Shown here: in pieces, positions 20,701 through 34,289 of the stretch
How the letters are laid out: each line of letters starts with the position of its first letter
How positions within the stretch are numbered: position 1 is the stretch's first letter
Source: Polytrichum commune
Taxonomy: Eukaryota > Streptophyta > Polytrichopsida > Polytrichales > Polytrichaceae
Direction: 5' to 3'
Assembly (NCBI GenBank): GCA_950295325.1
Contig: OX485808.1
Span: 12,156,501-12,216,500 of the forward strand
DNA: 60,000 bases
Notes under the pieces: generated by a model
What the model was told of the DNA's origin: nothing
The model's database searches: none
Seen by the model: only the letters and a program-made list of their open reading frames with translations
Position numbers and translations under genes: made by a program

Positions 20701-23700
20701 CTTGCACCTCTCTGTGATCATTCTGAGAGTGTCTCATCTATATTGCTGTAGGAAAAGATTACTCTATAATGACATGAATACAACATGGTTTTATATCAAC
20801 ACCATAATATGAATACTTGGATGAGTTCAAGGGAAGGTGGTGAAGGGATGTTCTTTACATTGGTCTTGGTAGGAGTCTAATTATCCTATAACTGCATGTT
20901 GAAGTTGCTTGTAGTCAAAGGATCAAGATCATTTACAATTATGTGTATTATGTGCAGAGAGGTGGTGATGTTCCACATTCTCCAGTGGCATATGGATATG
21001 TAGTGGTGGAGCTAAATACTGCCAGTTTCTTTGTCGACGAGTCCAAAGTCACTCCAGAAATTGTTGAACATCTGGATGAAGCTGGGGTATCTATAAAGCC
21101 ATATACATCACTGGTCCCTGAGGTCAAAAGGTAAAAGCCCAATGTTAGCTCTTCCACTTGTCTGCAATTTATTAAGTCTTAACCTGTATTCATTGTAAAT
21201 GTATAAAATGCAAAATATTTATGTCTATTGAGCATCTCGCCTGTGTTGATATTCAGTGTTTCTTGCATTGCTTTTTTATCTCAGACAGGAATTATTTACC
21301 AGATTTTTTGTGAATTCTCAAATTTCTGTTGTATTTTCCAGGTTAGCAAGGGAGGGGGCAAAATTATGGCTGGATTCCTCTAGAGTAAGTATTGCCATAA
21401 AAAATGCTTTCAGTGATTCATGTATGCAATACTATTCAGACCTCACAGTTTCACAGTCAAAAACAAGTGGCAGCAAGGACCAAGCAGATCTGGACCCAAG
21501 AGAAGCTGATGGACCAGCTGCATTGCACAGACCTTCTCCTGTGGGCATTGCAAAGGCCATAAAGAATGATTATGAGCTTGAAGGAATGCGGCAGGCTCAT
21601 CTTAGGTGCTCTCCTCTTCTGCTTTGAGGGTTCACTATCGACGTAATCAATTCCTGCTCTTATGCTCACAACTAGTGTTTCTGGTTTTCTGGAAAACATA
21701 GGAAAGACAAACAGCCCTTCTTCTTTTTCTCTCTTTCTCTTGTCTGGCTAGTTCTTGGATATTTTCATTTAACATGAACCAGAGGTTTTCTGCATTGTCC
21801 TTAGCTTTGGCCCTGCAATGGGACATAATGTGACTATCTTTATTTGTGAAAGTGGAGATCCTCACAATACTTGTCAGAATAATAATTTCTTATAGGCTAG
21901 ACTCGAAGTTTACTTTGACTTGATGTACACATAGTGGGCCACAGGTCGACCATTGGCTGGAATGAATTTAACTGAACGCCACTGTGTTACTGCAGGGATG
22001 CTGCTGCACTTGCTGAATTCTGGGCGTGGCTAGAGAATACGATAGTGAATGAGAAGCAAACACTGTCAGAAGTTGAGGTTTGTGATCGGTTGGAGGAATT
22101 TCGTGCAAAGCAAGCAGGCTTTTTAGATACAAGCTTTGAAACCATCAGTGGTACATCTTCACACCAGAAGCAATATTTTTTTCATTTCACCTATTTCATA
22201 GAACTTTGCATCCATCTGTGTTAGCAACATCACAGTTGCAGTTAGGATAGTTCCAGAATAGGTTCAGGAATGATAATTCAATGGTTGACTTTCGTAACAC
22301 ATTCAGAAGTCTTTGAAGATGTTTTCATAATGTGGTAAGGTCTGCATGTATGCATAGAGCAGTGAATATGACATATTGAATTCTATGAGTCTACAAATAG
22401 TACTCTTGTATTTGCAGGATCTGGACCAAATGGTGCCATTGTACATTACAGAGCTGAGGCAGCAACATGTAACACAGTAGATGATAAACAGTTGTTCTTG
22501 CTGGACAGTGGAGCACAATTTGTTGATGGCACCACAGACATAACCCGCACTGTACACTTTGGAACACCCAGTGATCGCCAGAAGGAATGCTTCACACGAG
22601 TGTTACAGGTGGCCAACTTCTCAGTTAATTTTTACTCTCCTCATGGTTGTAGCTGGTAATATATCCTAGGTATAGTGTATGTCAAGACACGATAGGAGTC
22701 ATGGTTTTTACTGTCTAGTTTTGTTTTAAATATTCAATGCAAATTGCACCACTTGGTTGTACCCTTCAGATACTTGGTTGTGCCATTCATCGCTTTTAGC
22801 CAGAGAAGAAGTGCTAAAAATGCACTGATGTCATGTTACTTGCAGGGACACATTGGAGTGGACACATCAGTTTTTCCAGAGAATACTCCAGGCTTTGTAT
22901 TGGATGCATTTGCAAGATCCTCACTATGGAAAATTGGCCTTGATTACCGCCATGGTTATAGCCTCTCCAAACATTTTGAAATAATATTTTATTCTGTGGT
23001 GCAAAAAAAGAAGCTACAATTGAAAGTACAGCAGTGCATCTGAAGTGCTCTTGAGTGTCAGTTCTCTGGAGTGATGGTCACAAAGAGCAGTGGAACAATC
23101 TTTTTTTCTTGTTACCACTGCAGGAACGGGTCATGGAGTGGGAGCGGCATTGAATGTTCATGAAGGGCCCCAGAGTGTGAGTGCGCGATTTGGCAACATG
23201 ACAGGGTTGCAAGCAGGGATGATTATCAGCAATGAACCAGGTTACTATGAAGATCGTGCTTTTGGCATCCGCATAGAGGTATGGACCTCTGGCAGGCACA
23301 AATGGATTTTAAAATGCAGAGGTTGAGGGCTGGTTGAAATCAAGCATCACTTCTAGGTGGTTTACAGATCAAATGGATAATAGCCAGCATTCACATAGAT
23401 AGTGTCTATTTTGTATATTGACCTTATTGCCAGTGCTTTGCAACACCCCAGCAATTATCATCCCATCTGGATGAAGGGGGTCCTTCCAAAACCTGAGGTC
23501 CTACCATCCCCCCCCCCCTCCCCAAAAGATTGTGGTTAATTCATCTTCACTGGGTCCCTTCAGACTAAATCATTGGCTCTGATTCTAATCCCGGGGTCAA
23601 AGCAGATTTAAACAGAATTTCCGGGCTGTAAGAAATTTACTGCATTTTCAGCTTCTGCATGGATGATAATTGCTTGGTGTTTTTAAGCTCTGGCCCTTTA

Positions 23701-24581
23701 TACAGACTGGAGCAATCATGAGCTCACAAGACATTCTAAAAAATTCTTGTACTGTAATCATTTGAAGTGCCCATCAGTAGAATGTTTGATATCCTTGTAG
23801 GTTATTGAGAAAACTGATCGAACCAAATATTATGTCATTACTTAGTACATGCTAATACTCCTGTTGCAGTCCATGTAAGATTGGATGTGTTGTCAGCAGC
23901 AGTTAGATAGTATTTGCCGACCTTTCATTCTTATCGTGTATGTGCAGAATCTGCTTATCATAAAAGAGGTAGAAACAGCAAACCGTTTTGGAGGAGTTAC
24001 ATTTCTTGGATTTGAGCGACTCACATTTGTACCCATCCAGGTGAGATTCTCATATTTTCCTATTTATCACCTCACAGGCTCAGTGAGAGTTTGCAGCCAT
24101 TAGCTCCAGAGGGTAATGCGGATGCATGTTTGGAGCATCAGAGGCAGCATTTTCTGTGAGTAACACACTTTAATACCATACTCCAAGGACTTCCACTTGT
24201 AACTGGAGTTTGATTTGTTGAAATGCTGGACATGGGTCCTGTGTTTTTATTGGCTTGCAGACAAGTCTATTGGATCTGAATTTGATGTCGGAGAATGAAA
24301 TCAAATGGGTCAATGACTACCACTCTGAAGTTTGGAACAAGGTATGAGCTGATTGTTGCATGCATACACTGCTTTCACCTTGTTCAACTTGTTTGTTTCT
24401 TGAGAGCATTTGCCTTCAAGGATATACTCTAAGCAATCGTCAAATTCATATGGTGCAGGTTTCCCCACTCGTGAAAGGAGATGCCTGGACATGGTTGCAA
24501 AGAAACACAAGACCAATCTCAAAAGTAGGGGAGTCCTCACAATTGGCACCTTCAAGTAATCAGACACAAACTATTGGATAG
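17796..24581 (+). CDS. Xaa-Pro aminopeptidase P (M24B), 14 exons
   Basis: Removes the N-terminal residue from peptides starting Xaa-Pro, using two metal ions. Exons, all GT-AG with matching phases: 17796-18017, 18688-18882, 19115-19240, 19880-19999, 20389-20664, 20958-21130, 21342-21605, 21996-22150, 22418-22608, 22846-22954, 23124-23278, 23948-24040, 24261-24341, 24459-24581; 760 aa. Two creatinase-N-like domains (about 95-420) precede the catalytic pita-bread domain (about 440-665) and a C-terminal dimer segment. All five metal ligands are present: Asp540 (LLDSGAQF), Asp551 (GTTDITR), His614 (GTGHGVG), Glu648 (SNEPGYYED) and Glu662 (GIRIE). Exon 1 adds 74 Arg/Ser/Ala-rich residues resembling an organelle transit peptide, as in plastid APP2-type enzymes. 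A second Met (residue 81, ATG 18706) at the usual start of cytosolic forms could give a 680-aa product. No disabling change was seen. Confidence 0.94.
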
Positions 24582-26699
24582 ATCACATTCCCATCCAGGA
24601 TATTCCACATACTGTTTGTATTCTTTGGCATGTACGATATGTAGGAATCAATTCTAATCATCTCTCAGAGGATGGGGCATAAATGTCTCCGGGCATTCAA
24701 GTATTCCATCTGGTGGCCAAGTAAAATAGGACGAATGGTCAATGATAAATGACTTCATGCTGTCTCGATGATTTGTGTCTGGACTGTGATGGCAGTAGGA
24801 GGAGCCAATGTTTCTGGAACAACACTTTAGGGAAGTTCTAAACATGCAGATCTCTGTGCAAAGGCATGTCAAGATACACGCACTATGTGTTGTTTGTGAA
24901 ATACAACCCAGAGGTGATAAAGAAATATTTTGCTGCTCCATTTCAACTTCAATTTTGGAGATTTAGGACAACGTTTTGTGTATCAAGTTAAAGCCAATTA
25001 GTTGAAGGCGCAATGGAGAGACTAATGGAAATCTGGAACTTAAGAGAGAAAATACTGTTTTGACATCAAAGTCTACCTCAATGCTTGTTCATTTCAACCT
25101 GTGATCAGTGGCTCAATCTGACAATACAAGATCTAGGCTTCTGGGCCTTCTTCTATGAGCAAATTAGTGGATGGGGAAAGCATTTCTTTCGTATGGTTTT
25201 CTCTTGTTTCCAGGGCCCTTCCTACAAGTAGATTAAACTTATCCAATTATCATCAGGACAGTTGCCTATGTGCCTTTGCATAGTCAATGTTCATCCTAAA
25301 CTAATACTGATTGTTTGTATGTTAGGTGTTTTGGCATCAACATTTGTCTGAAACAAAGTACATGGATTTGCTTCAAACACCTTACTAAACCCTGAACCCT
25401 ATTCCCTATTTTGAAGAGTGATGTGACAAAATATGTACCACAAAGACCCATAGTCATCCACACATAGTAGTGTGGTCGATGAGATGATAATTTGTGTGGA
25501 TCTTTACAATTGCTTTGAAAGAGCTTAAGGGTTGACCAACCAATCTTTTGATGAATTTCAGATGCTTATTCTAATCAACTCACACTGAATACCATGTCTT
25601 ATGTGGTGCTGCCTTTTGAAGTACGTGTGCCTACTGTGGGCACTTCCAACTCCACATGCCAAGTTGGTCACTCATTGGAGCAATGAGGTAAAGATCTGAA
25701 TATGGTAGGGTTTCTTAACAAGAAAAAAATTTACGATCGGAGTTTCCCAGTTAATTCTTTATTGCTTGTGCAGCCTGATTTGGGCCTCGGAGTACATATG
25801 GTATTTTGAATATTGATTGTGATGCGACTTTCTGGTAGATAGCGGTAGCTTGCTGTGTTGCATGGCCATACTTCTTTACAAAATAACTTGGGAGATTTTT
25901 TGACGAAGATCTATCATCTATGTATATAAAAAGTATACACAATTAATATGAACATGCGAAAAGCGTGTAGGGGTTAAAGTTCACATCCGATGAGACTCAA
26001 TTAAAAGGTTACATCCCCTATGCTTAGAATGTAATTTTTGTGTGCAAAGAATAGTATGCCACATTCAACCGAGCATGGCTCGTGTTTTAAACGATGCCTA
26101 CGTAAGAAACCAGAGGTTTGTATGTTCCGATCAGAATCTAGGCAATATGAGAATCTCTTCATCTTCTCTGCCACTTGACAAACTGTACAAATGGGAGTTA
26201 CATTCTCCTCTCATTTCATTCATTCCCAAACATCAACTGGCATGTGCACATCTGACAATTGAGCCTGCAAATAACCAGATGAAGAAGTTTTCCAGTGCCC
26301 AAAAGAAAATCTTGCAATCAAATCACAGGACATGACTGTGTGTTGGCCACAAGTGAAATGACAACAGAGCTTGAACAGTCAATAATTGCAAAGCTTGGAA
26401 CTTGCAAAGCCTGAATTGAGCATGAGTGGGTGAAAGTAGTGAAAAAGGGTAACAGATTACTTAGTAAAAAATGTTCCCCTGTTTGGATGGGGGGTCTCTA
26501 ACCATCCGTCCTAGATTTTTGCGAGGACGTGAGGTTGACCTTGAGAACCTACTCCTAGTCCAAAAAACAAAAGGTATTTCCTGGGTAAGGAACTGTAATG
26601 AACAAAAAGGTACAAAACTAGCAAGGCAGAAACAGCATATAAAAAAGGATGCTCCACTTCCTTGTTCTTTTTTCATATCTATACCTAGCCAAAGTTGGC
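24582..26699. other. Spacer between convergent genes
   Basis: Presumably holds the 3' UTRs of the aminopeptidase (left) and the MCTP gene (right, minus strand). No other gene, tRNA or clear repeat was seen. Frames here are short and unlike known proteins. Confidence 0.5.
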
Positions 26700-29600
26700 T
26701 CACAAGATGCGGTCCGACTGTGATGGTAACCTTTTGAAGAGGTTGAGAGGCACAGGTGGCAGAGGCTCCCTAAAGCGGGGGTGCCGCAATGTATATACAC
26801 CCAGTAAAACTGCCACAACTTGAAAGGGCGTAACATAGAGGACGATTGCAGCTACCAAACAGAAAGTTATAAATATTGCAGTTGCCCTGCACATATCCAA
26901 GAAACAAGATATCAAGTTAGAGAAACACCCCTGGATGAGGGCCACTGAAACTCATCAAGACTGTGAACTTGTGAGGGCCCATGAAACTCATCCCAAGGCT
27001 GGGATACCATGGAAATTTGAAATACCATGGGAATTTGAAATTCAACTTTGTATGGTTACCGACCTCCAAGTGCAATGTAGAGACCGGGCTCTCAAACAAA
27101 TAAAAGGTTGCCATCCTAATTATGTGAGCTCTTCTACAAAATACGTTCTAATAAATCAAGGGTTGAGAGATTTTGAAGTGTCAAAGTCTCCCGGTTTTGT
27201 GTTAGATCCGGTAGATCATGAGACGTTATCCATTTCATGCCATGTAGGATCCCATGTAGGTCTTCCATCCATTCAGCTTTCCTTTGTCTCTTAGGGCCTC
27301 GGCTCTAGTATAAAGTGAAGCAGCCTGTACCACCAATGAGATTTTAAATTTCAGTGGTCATGAGCCCCTCCAGCTCTAGTGTTAGGTGGCTGAGAGCTGG
27401 AAGAGCTCAACAAGCACTAATTTTATCAAAGCAAACATTCAAGGTCAGGTCACAGTGAAGTCTTGAATAAGTTACCTAGGATCTCTCCAACTGAGAAGAG
27501 ACTGAAGCTTTTCTCCCATGCTGGCAAGATCACCAAGAGCATTTTGAATTCGACCAGACACACCCCGCAGCCTCTCATACCTGTGCTTCAGGACCTGCAT
27601 GTAGACATCGGCACTTGAATTAGACCAAAAAAATAACTCTACAAACATCAAGTAGGTTAGAAAACAGAGAGGTTGAACGTGTAAGGATAATCTGTGGTGT
27701 TATACAGGGTATCCAGTAATTACCTCCTGAGCTCTATTGGCCGGTACAACATTGAACTCTTCCTCCAGCTCATCCAGGTCACCAATGTATTCTCCTTGTG
27801 AGAGCTTAGCATCCATGAATGGTGGTGTTCGCGACCGAAAGCGATAATTCCAAGAACCAATTAAAAACATGTACAGGAAGATTGTTGGCAATAGAAGCTC
27901 TGGATACCATACAAGAATCAAGAAAAGAATGTGAACAAGCACAGTCGTAACAGGACTCTTCCAGCTGCATATGTCTTGAAACCAGTTCATCACCGCCAAA
28001 ACTCCATTCAAGACACCCTGCAATTCACAGCACACAAAATTGGGTCAGACTCCAGTATTGGAACAAGGAAAGTATTTCAAGGCACTTGAAGGAAATTCAG
28101 AAACAGCGCAAGTTTGAGAATTGGCTCTTGGTACTACAATTACATTAATCTACCATCTAGAATCCATACAATCAGAATGGCGAATGAAAGATACCATGAT
28201 CCTATAGTAGTTGGCTTTGCTTCTCCGCATACTCCATCGCTCAGCCTCCGTGTCAAGCATAAACTGAACTACCTCCTGCCTCAAAGGAGGATCAGACCTC
28301 ATCAATCTCAACGCCACAATGTTCATTGCAGCCACACGTAAACTTTCCTGCTGCTTTGGGTCAAGTGGATAGAAGAAATGCATCCGTGGCAATTGTGGCT
28401 GAAGGTAAGCATGCATCAGGTTAACTGTTGATGCAGAAGAAAATCGCACTGCTAGCTCCAATTCACCCATTTTCTTCACGCCTTGAGGAGTTACCACCAG
28501 AAGCGGATATGCATTTGTGTAGACCCTGTCGGTCTCAAGAGTAGAAAGTCTAATGCGAACCTTCCCAATAGGCAAATCCTTTACAGCCCCTTTGTCAAGC
28601 ATGGGATGTGTATGGCTGCAGAACAACACGAACATGACCAGGTTCTCAGATTCATAAGTTTCTCAGTTTCTTAAGTAGGTTCTCGAAGTCATAGCACTTT
28701 CCACACCCAGAAATACAACCACAATAAGTCACAGTAAATACCACTAGATGCTAAGACCAAGTGTATACCATCTCAGCAATTTTTAAGATCAAAAGGTTAT
28801 GAAACTACTCTGACCTTCAACCTCTTAGGAAATAAAACATACCGATTGTCAAATACTCCTACAGTGAGGACTGTACAAGGGTCGTAAATTTCCCAGGTGT
28901 ACTGCTCATTCCATCGAGGATTGAAACTCTCAAAGATGGTTCGTGTGCGGATCCACTTGGGTCCATACTTTGCAACACAATACCCATCAGTGCATCCTCG
29001 GTTATCTTTTGTTGTCTTCATGGGAAGTAGGTTATTAGCACCATGGATACCCAATTCCAGAATTCCCAAAGATGGCCTCCACAGTTGCCTTGCAGTGGGC
29101 CTTGTGTCACTGATATAGTTTGAAGACTCATCCATAACATGGTAGCCACCATCAAAGCAAAGCCGAAGATGGATACGCCCCAAAAAAGGTCCACCTTTTC
29201 CACCATCTCTTTCCAAGACATACCACCTGATATCAATACCCAACTGTCAATATCTGGATTTCTTCCAAAAACCAGAGTAAAAGGAAAATAACCAAGTCCC
29301 GCCAAGATGCTGAAAACATCTACTGGAAGAAAGTCTTTGGACACAACTTATCCAGATTGAATGGCAGAGCAAAAGGATCGACCAATAATACAGGGTGGGA
29401 GCACTGCACATCATTGTATTAGAAATCACCTTGAGGCAACAGGACGACCATCAACACGGCGTTCTATTGTGGTCAATGGAATCCTTATATGCCCCAGAAT
29501 CTCGTCCTGCAGAAGAACAAACAACAATGTTATTGCGTCACCAGACAGAAATGTTTCAAAGTCAGGTGAACAAGGCGGATAATGCATATATCAAACGACA

Positions 29601-32600
29601 GGTATATATGTTCCAACTGCACAACTGTTGCAACAGTGTATTAAGATCCAAAAAGATTCATTGACAATTTTGTATGTTTCATCAAACTCAGCTTATAATA
29701 TATTCAAGTTGTATTTGCTGGTATGTATATCTTTACATGATTACCATTGGGTTTTACACTGTCATTCTGATATTTTAGGGTATCTAAAGTACCTGATCAT
29801 TAAAGGCAAGGTTGAATATGTTTGCATGAATTACAGGTCATTATGTTGACTGATTGACATTGGTTCATCTCACATAAGTAACTTTTGGCCACTTACTTTT
29901 GGTCCAACTCTATCCTCGACAATCAAATGCATCAAGTCATCAAATGGCTCAGCAGCAACGAACATCAAGTCCTCGTTCCAGTAGGGGCTGCCACTCCTCA
30001 CTGAGACTGGTCTAGTCCTCAATGTTTGATACGGACCCACATGCACCCTGACAAACTGCAGGAGTAGAGAGCAGATGTCAGAAACAATCACCAAGTGTTG
30101 AGACTCTGTTAGAAAGTGCAAAAATTTTACCAATCTTTCATAATAACACAGCAAATGCACACAAACGACATCTAGGATTTTATTTACAAAAGAATAGCTC
30201 ATGAAGCAGTTAAGATGGTGAACCATACCGGCTCTGGTAATTGCTTGTCACTGGAAATCAAATCTTGCGCTTCTATAACATTCACTCGCAAGTACCACAG
30301 CTTTGGTGATAAATACACCTTTGATTTAAAATGTGCATGTCCACCTGTGTCAGACTGCCAAGCCTCTGGAAAAGCTTCATCAGCCTGAGTACCCCACCAG
30401 ATAGCAACCTGTGCTTCTCCTGAATAGAGAGAGGTGAACTATAAGTAATCTGTAGGTTAACAAAAAAACAAAACAAAACAAAAGAACCAAAAGAATTCGA
30501 GTCCAAGAGATGTAGCAAAAACTAGGTACGTCAAAAATAGGCGAGTCCCAGGGAAGCTATGACATTCTCACAACCAAATATATGGTCCGGTCTCTTGAAA
30601 CTTTTAGAGTGCCAATCCAGTAGTAAATTGTAACTTTGAGTTTAGGGAATATTTTGTAGATTGTGTCACATCCTTATCCATAATTTACATACCTCTGACT
30701 CTTCCTTTGCCAGTTTTAGATTCTAACTTGTACCACTGAGGTGCGAGTGGGGTTTCAGGCGGCTTTCTCGAGGGAACTTCATGCAGGTCAACCATAAAAC
30801 CTCCAAGAAAGTCATCTTTGGAGATCTTGTCCTGTTCAAATGAACACCATTCGTCTGTTAGAAAACGCACTGGACACAATGTCAACCACAATGATCAAAC
30901 TGAAGCAAGACCATTTTATAACTTTGTCCAAAGATGTGGAATTACCGCATCCCATACTGTCAACTCAAGTGTTCCACCGTGAATCTTGTCCCTGCCAATT
31001 GCAAACACTTCATTCCACTCAGGAAAAAGGTTATGCCTGATGATCTTGCTCTCCGTCTTCACAGGCCCCACTGTTATTCTCACATACTGTTGCCCACCAA
31101 AACAACAACCACCACATCAGCATTCAGAATTACAGCATCTGCACTGTGACCACAGACATACACCCAGTACTTAGCATTCTACAGTCTACCCTCAACTGAA
31201 TTGGATAAGGTTCAGGGAACAGAAACGTACAGGATCGCTCGACCCATTCTCATCCTTCCCCATAAGATTTCGTGCCCTTACCACCCGAACAAACAAATAG
31301 GACATCTCCTCCACCAGATCATAGTGCTGTTTATAATCCACAGCCTTTCCCAAATCCGGGTTTGTTTCCTTGACGGTAAAGTCAGCGTCCGGTACAGTTA
31401 TTAAACCCGGTCTAGGACCTTCTGGCTGCTTGTCTGCCTTCACTTCTTTTCTAGGCTTCCCTGCACCTCCTCCACCACCCATTATCACCTGTACGTCTGG
31501 TTTGCCACCACCTCCTCCTACTACTCCTCCTTCTGCTCGCATCTCTTTGTCGACCTTGACTTTGGTGGATTGGTCCACCTGCAACCAGATTTTAAGCCTG
31601 CACGAAGAGATGTGTAGGCAAGCAGTATGAAGTACAGCTGACAACACTCAGACCCAAAGCAATAATCATGGACCAGATATAGCACTCCATCTGTGGCGGA
31701 ACAGTATAACAGATGCCCCAATTTACTTGAATGATCGCATCCCCAGGAAGTAACTCCAAGTTGATGAATCAAGACAAACTATGTAGATTATCAATAGACC
31801 CACAAAAAGTTCCAAACTATCGAAGTACTAGATTGAGGAATTCGTGGACATCTTCGAAACAAAATTCACTCGTGCTCCTAGTCCCACTCGCAAAGTAGAA
31901 CATTTCGAGCATAAATAGGGAGTGAACTCACCCTAGGTCACCTTTGATGTGAGAAAAGAGACCTCGCTTCTGCAGTGGATACCATCTCACGCCTTCCGCT
32001 TTAGAAGGCACGCTGCTTATAGGAACAACAACTCTTCCTAAGAAACTGCTCCGCCTTCCTGTACCACTATTCCGCTCATTCTGCACATTTATCTCGATGT
32101 CTCCGAACAATCCTTGGTCGGTTATCAAGAATTCAAACTGCGCACGCCGAATTTAAACACGTTACGCATTCTGAGGTTGAATTAATCCTTATTAATATCC
32201 TGAACATCTGGATTCCACATCAGCATCAGCAACTACGAAAAGATCACCGAATGTATCAAAAGAAAAAGTACAGACCGTAACGGACCTGTGTCCAGTTGGC
32301 TCTCACCTCTACCGAAATGCAAACTCATCAACAAAGCACGGAGAATACAAACAATGTCCACTTAAAGAACAAACCATCGGGTGCCACCATGTTAGTGTTA
32401 CAAGAGTATGACAAACTAAGGATGCTTAATTTAAACACGAAAAGGTTAACCTATACTGAGGTTTAAATTAATCCTTATTAAAATCCTGAACATCTGGAGT
32501 CCTTTCAGGAACTACAAGAAGACCACTGAATGTATCAAAAACAATTGTACACACAAGACAGACCGCAACCGTCCTGCGTCTAGTTGGCTATCTGCTCTGC

Positions 32601-33399
32601 TGAAGTGCAAATTCATCAACAAAGCAGGGAGGATACAAACAGTCTTCACTTAAAGAACAAACCATCGGGTGGCACCATGTTAGTGTTACACGTGTATCAC
32701 ACACAAAAGATGCTTAAACGACCTCCGTTAAGAAATTGGCGTATAAAAACTTTGATATAATTTCATCCGAGGACTAGCAGAAGGCCACCGCCATCGATCA
32801 TCCGAGAGCATTCTAAACCGACTCGACGTAACATTGACAGGCCTACCTAGTCGACTTCGCTAAGTTGAATGCACCAATTTCTAATGAAATAAGCCCTTGG
32901 TAGACTAAACTAAACATCATCAACACCACAGATAAGTCACCACCACACCTTCTCATTCCAGGTTGGATCGAGGTCCCTAGGCTTCACTTTCGTCCTCTTC
33001 CGTTGGCCATCATAGTCCAACTACACCACAACAACAAACGCCCCCCGAAATAATAATTAGTAAACCCAGCAACCTTCACGGCAACGCCATTTGCACAACT
33101 AAAATTCTTCCACGACTTTCTTCAAGCGCCACAGCGGCTCGCCACACCAGAATTAACTACTCCTCTATCCACAAAAAGAACTCTAACAGTGGCAATCACC
33201 ACGTCAAAAGTTTTGAAAAATTAATCACTGATCCCGGCGAGCAAAGTAACAACACTCTATCCACCTAGTCCAATTCAACAGAATAAATTCCTGTAACACC
33301 ACGCACCACACAGTACGCATTCGCTGAGCCCTGGCCGTCCTTCGGCATCAATCCCTTGGCCGCCGCCACCTCCACCATGAGCCTCCTCACTCCCGCCAT
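26700..33399 (-). CDS. Multiple C2 domain and transmembrane region protein (MCTP), 14 exons
   Basis: ER-anchored C2 protein of the FTIP/QUIRKY class, which tethers ER to plasma membrane and acts at plasmodesmata. Exons from the start: 33399-33307, 33020-32949, 32137-31932, 31597-31231, 31086-30946, 30831-30693, 30419-30229, 30055-29897, 29506-29430, 29226-28843, 28615-28195, 28017-27724, 27594-27476, 26886-26700; phases agree and the sum is 2850 bp (949 aa). An N-terminal C2 (1-128, GLMPKDGQGSANAY, DLDPTWNEK) is followed by a Gly-rich linker (147-175). Then come C2B (about 223-345, KDENGSSDP), C2C (about 385-480) and C2D (about 535-670), preceded by DESSNYISDTRPTARQLW. The PRT_C region (about 690-949) has hydrophobic hairpins at 773-806 and 889-925 and ends in the conserved NLFKRLPSQSD. 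The QKY-like four-C2 layout is intact. Confidence 0.94.
26939..27390 (+). mobile_element. Family F Tourist-like MITE in MCTP intron 13
   Basis: Collinear with the 56.2-kb copy: a GGGCCACT start, GTGAGGGCCC, then TCTCCCGGTTTTGTGTT, CATGCCATGTAGGA, CCACCAATGAG, GTGGTCATGAGC and an end near GTTAGGTGGC. It is flanked by TGA at 26936-26938 and 27391-27393, a possible 3-bp duplication that departs from the usual TAA. It occupies most of the 589-bp intron without touching the splice sites. Confidence 0.65.
32150..32717. repeat. Tandem duplication of ~280 bp in MCTP intron 2
   Basis: Copy 1 is about 32150-32427 and copy 2 about 32428-32717. Shared blocks in order: AATTTAAACACG, ATTAATCCTTATTAA, ATCCTGAACATCTGGA, GAATGTATCAAAA, AGTTGGCT, TCATCAACAAAGCA, AAAGAACAAACCATCGGGTG and CACCATGTTAGTGTTAC. 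It accounts for most of intron 2 (32138-32948). Confidence 0.8.
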
Positions 33400-34215
33400 A
33401 GCTCCCAAACGACTTAACTACTACTAAACAACTACAACAACGCACCAATAGCCAAAAAAGCAGAAACAAAAAGCAAAAGAAAAGCAAAACGACAAACCAC
33501 AAATACTAACACTAATCACTAAACACTAAACACTAACTTCTAAACCCCCCGCCGTGACGGTCTCGACCGTCCAGCCCCCTCGCTACCTCCAAACTCCCCC
33601 TCCATCTCTCGTTCGCACGAGGTACCTTACTCACTTACACGCTTCCCAAACCCTCTCAACAACAATCGACTACTCTCACACAAGCAGAGGCGCCAAAGCC
33701 AAAGCCAGCATGTGTCCCGAATTCCAGCAATTGGCGGTGCAATCTTCTTCTTGGCCGGGCAAAGCGAGAGCTCTTGGACCAGCTGTTGTTGTTGTTAATG
33801 ATGTTGTGTTCCCTGCACCGACGGAGTCGGTAATAAGCATCATCGCCACGCGATGAAAGAGCGAACAAGTTACGCATTCCTTCCCTTTCCCTTTCCCTTT
33901 CCGTTTGCCCTCCCTCGTAGGCTGCGAGCCTCGGAGAATCGCGAGGGATGGAGAGTAGTAGTCTTGTCTGTCTGTGCGAGCGTCCCCAAGCGAGCGAGAA
34001 TGAGGCTTGGGAGCGAGAGAGGGGAACGGGCACAGCGATAAGCGTCAGGCTGCGGCCCGTGCCGCGTCGCGGGTTGGCGGCACGCATTGCGGCGGGGCGG
34101 GTGCGACGGTAGCGGTAGGGTATCCGTTGGGGCTGTTGCTCGTGCCCGGGAAAGCACCGGCAGGCAGCAATTATTTTTTTCCCTCCCTGCCCGTTGTGGC
34201 TGGTCCTTAACAAGT
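33400..34215 (-). promoter_or_regulatory. GC-rich leader/promoter region of MCTP
   Basis: This segment is upstream of the MCTP start and much richer in GC and CpG than its surroundings. It has a pyrimidine-rich leader on the minus strand just before the ATG, a CACTAAA-type short repeat at 33505-33535 and three CCCTTT units near 33885-33905. The long frames in both strands (for example minus 33656-34213) are low-complexity Arg/Ser-rich products of base composition. It is best read as 5' UTR plus CpG-rich promoter. Confidence 0.45.
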
Positions 34216-34289
34216 TAACATACCTTCAGCCCCTGACCAAAATGTGTGGGAGTTTGAACCGCACGTGCGGAGGAGGGGGGGGGGGCTTT

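Noticed and set aside
30819-30891. Extra codons (EWCSFEQ) before MCTP exon 6
   Set aside because: The family alignment and a TTTGAACAG acceptor at 30832-30840 place them in the intron. Including them breaks the conserved spacing from the Trp-Asp motif to KISKDDFLG.
33656-34213. 185-codon minus-strand frame upstream of MCTP
   Set aside because: It is Arg/Ser-rich, low in hydrophobic core residues and overlaps opposite frames of the same type. It is explained by the GC-rich leader.
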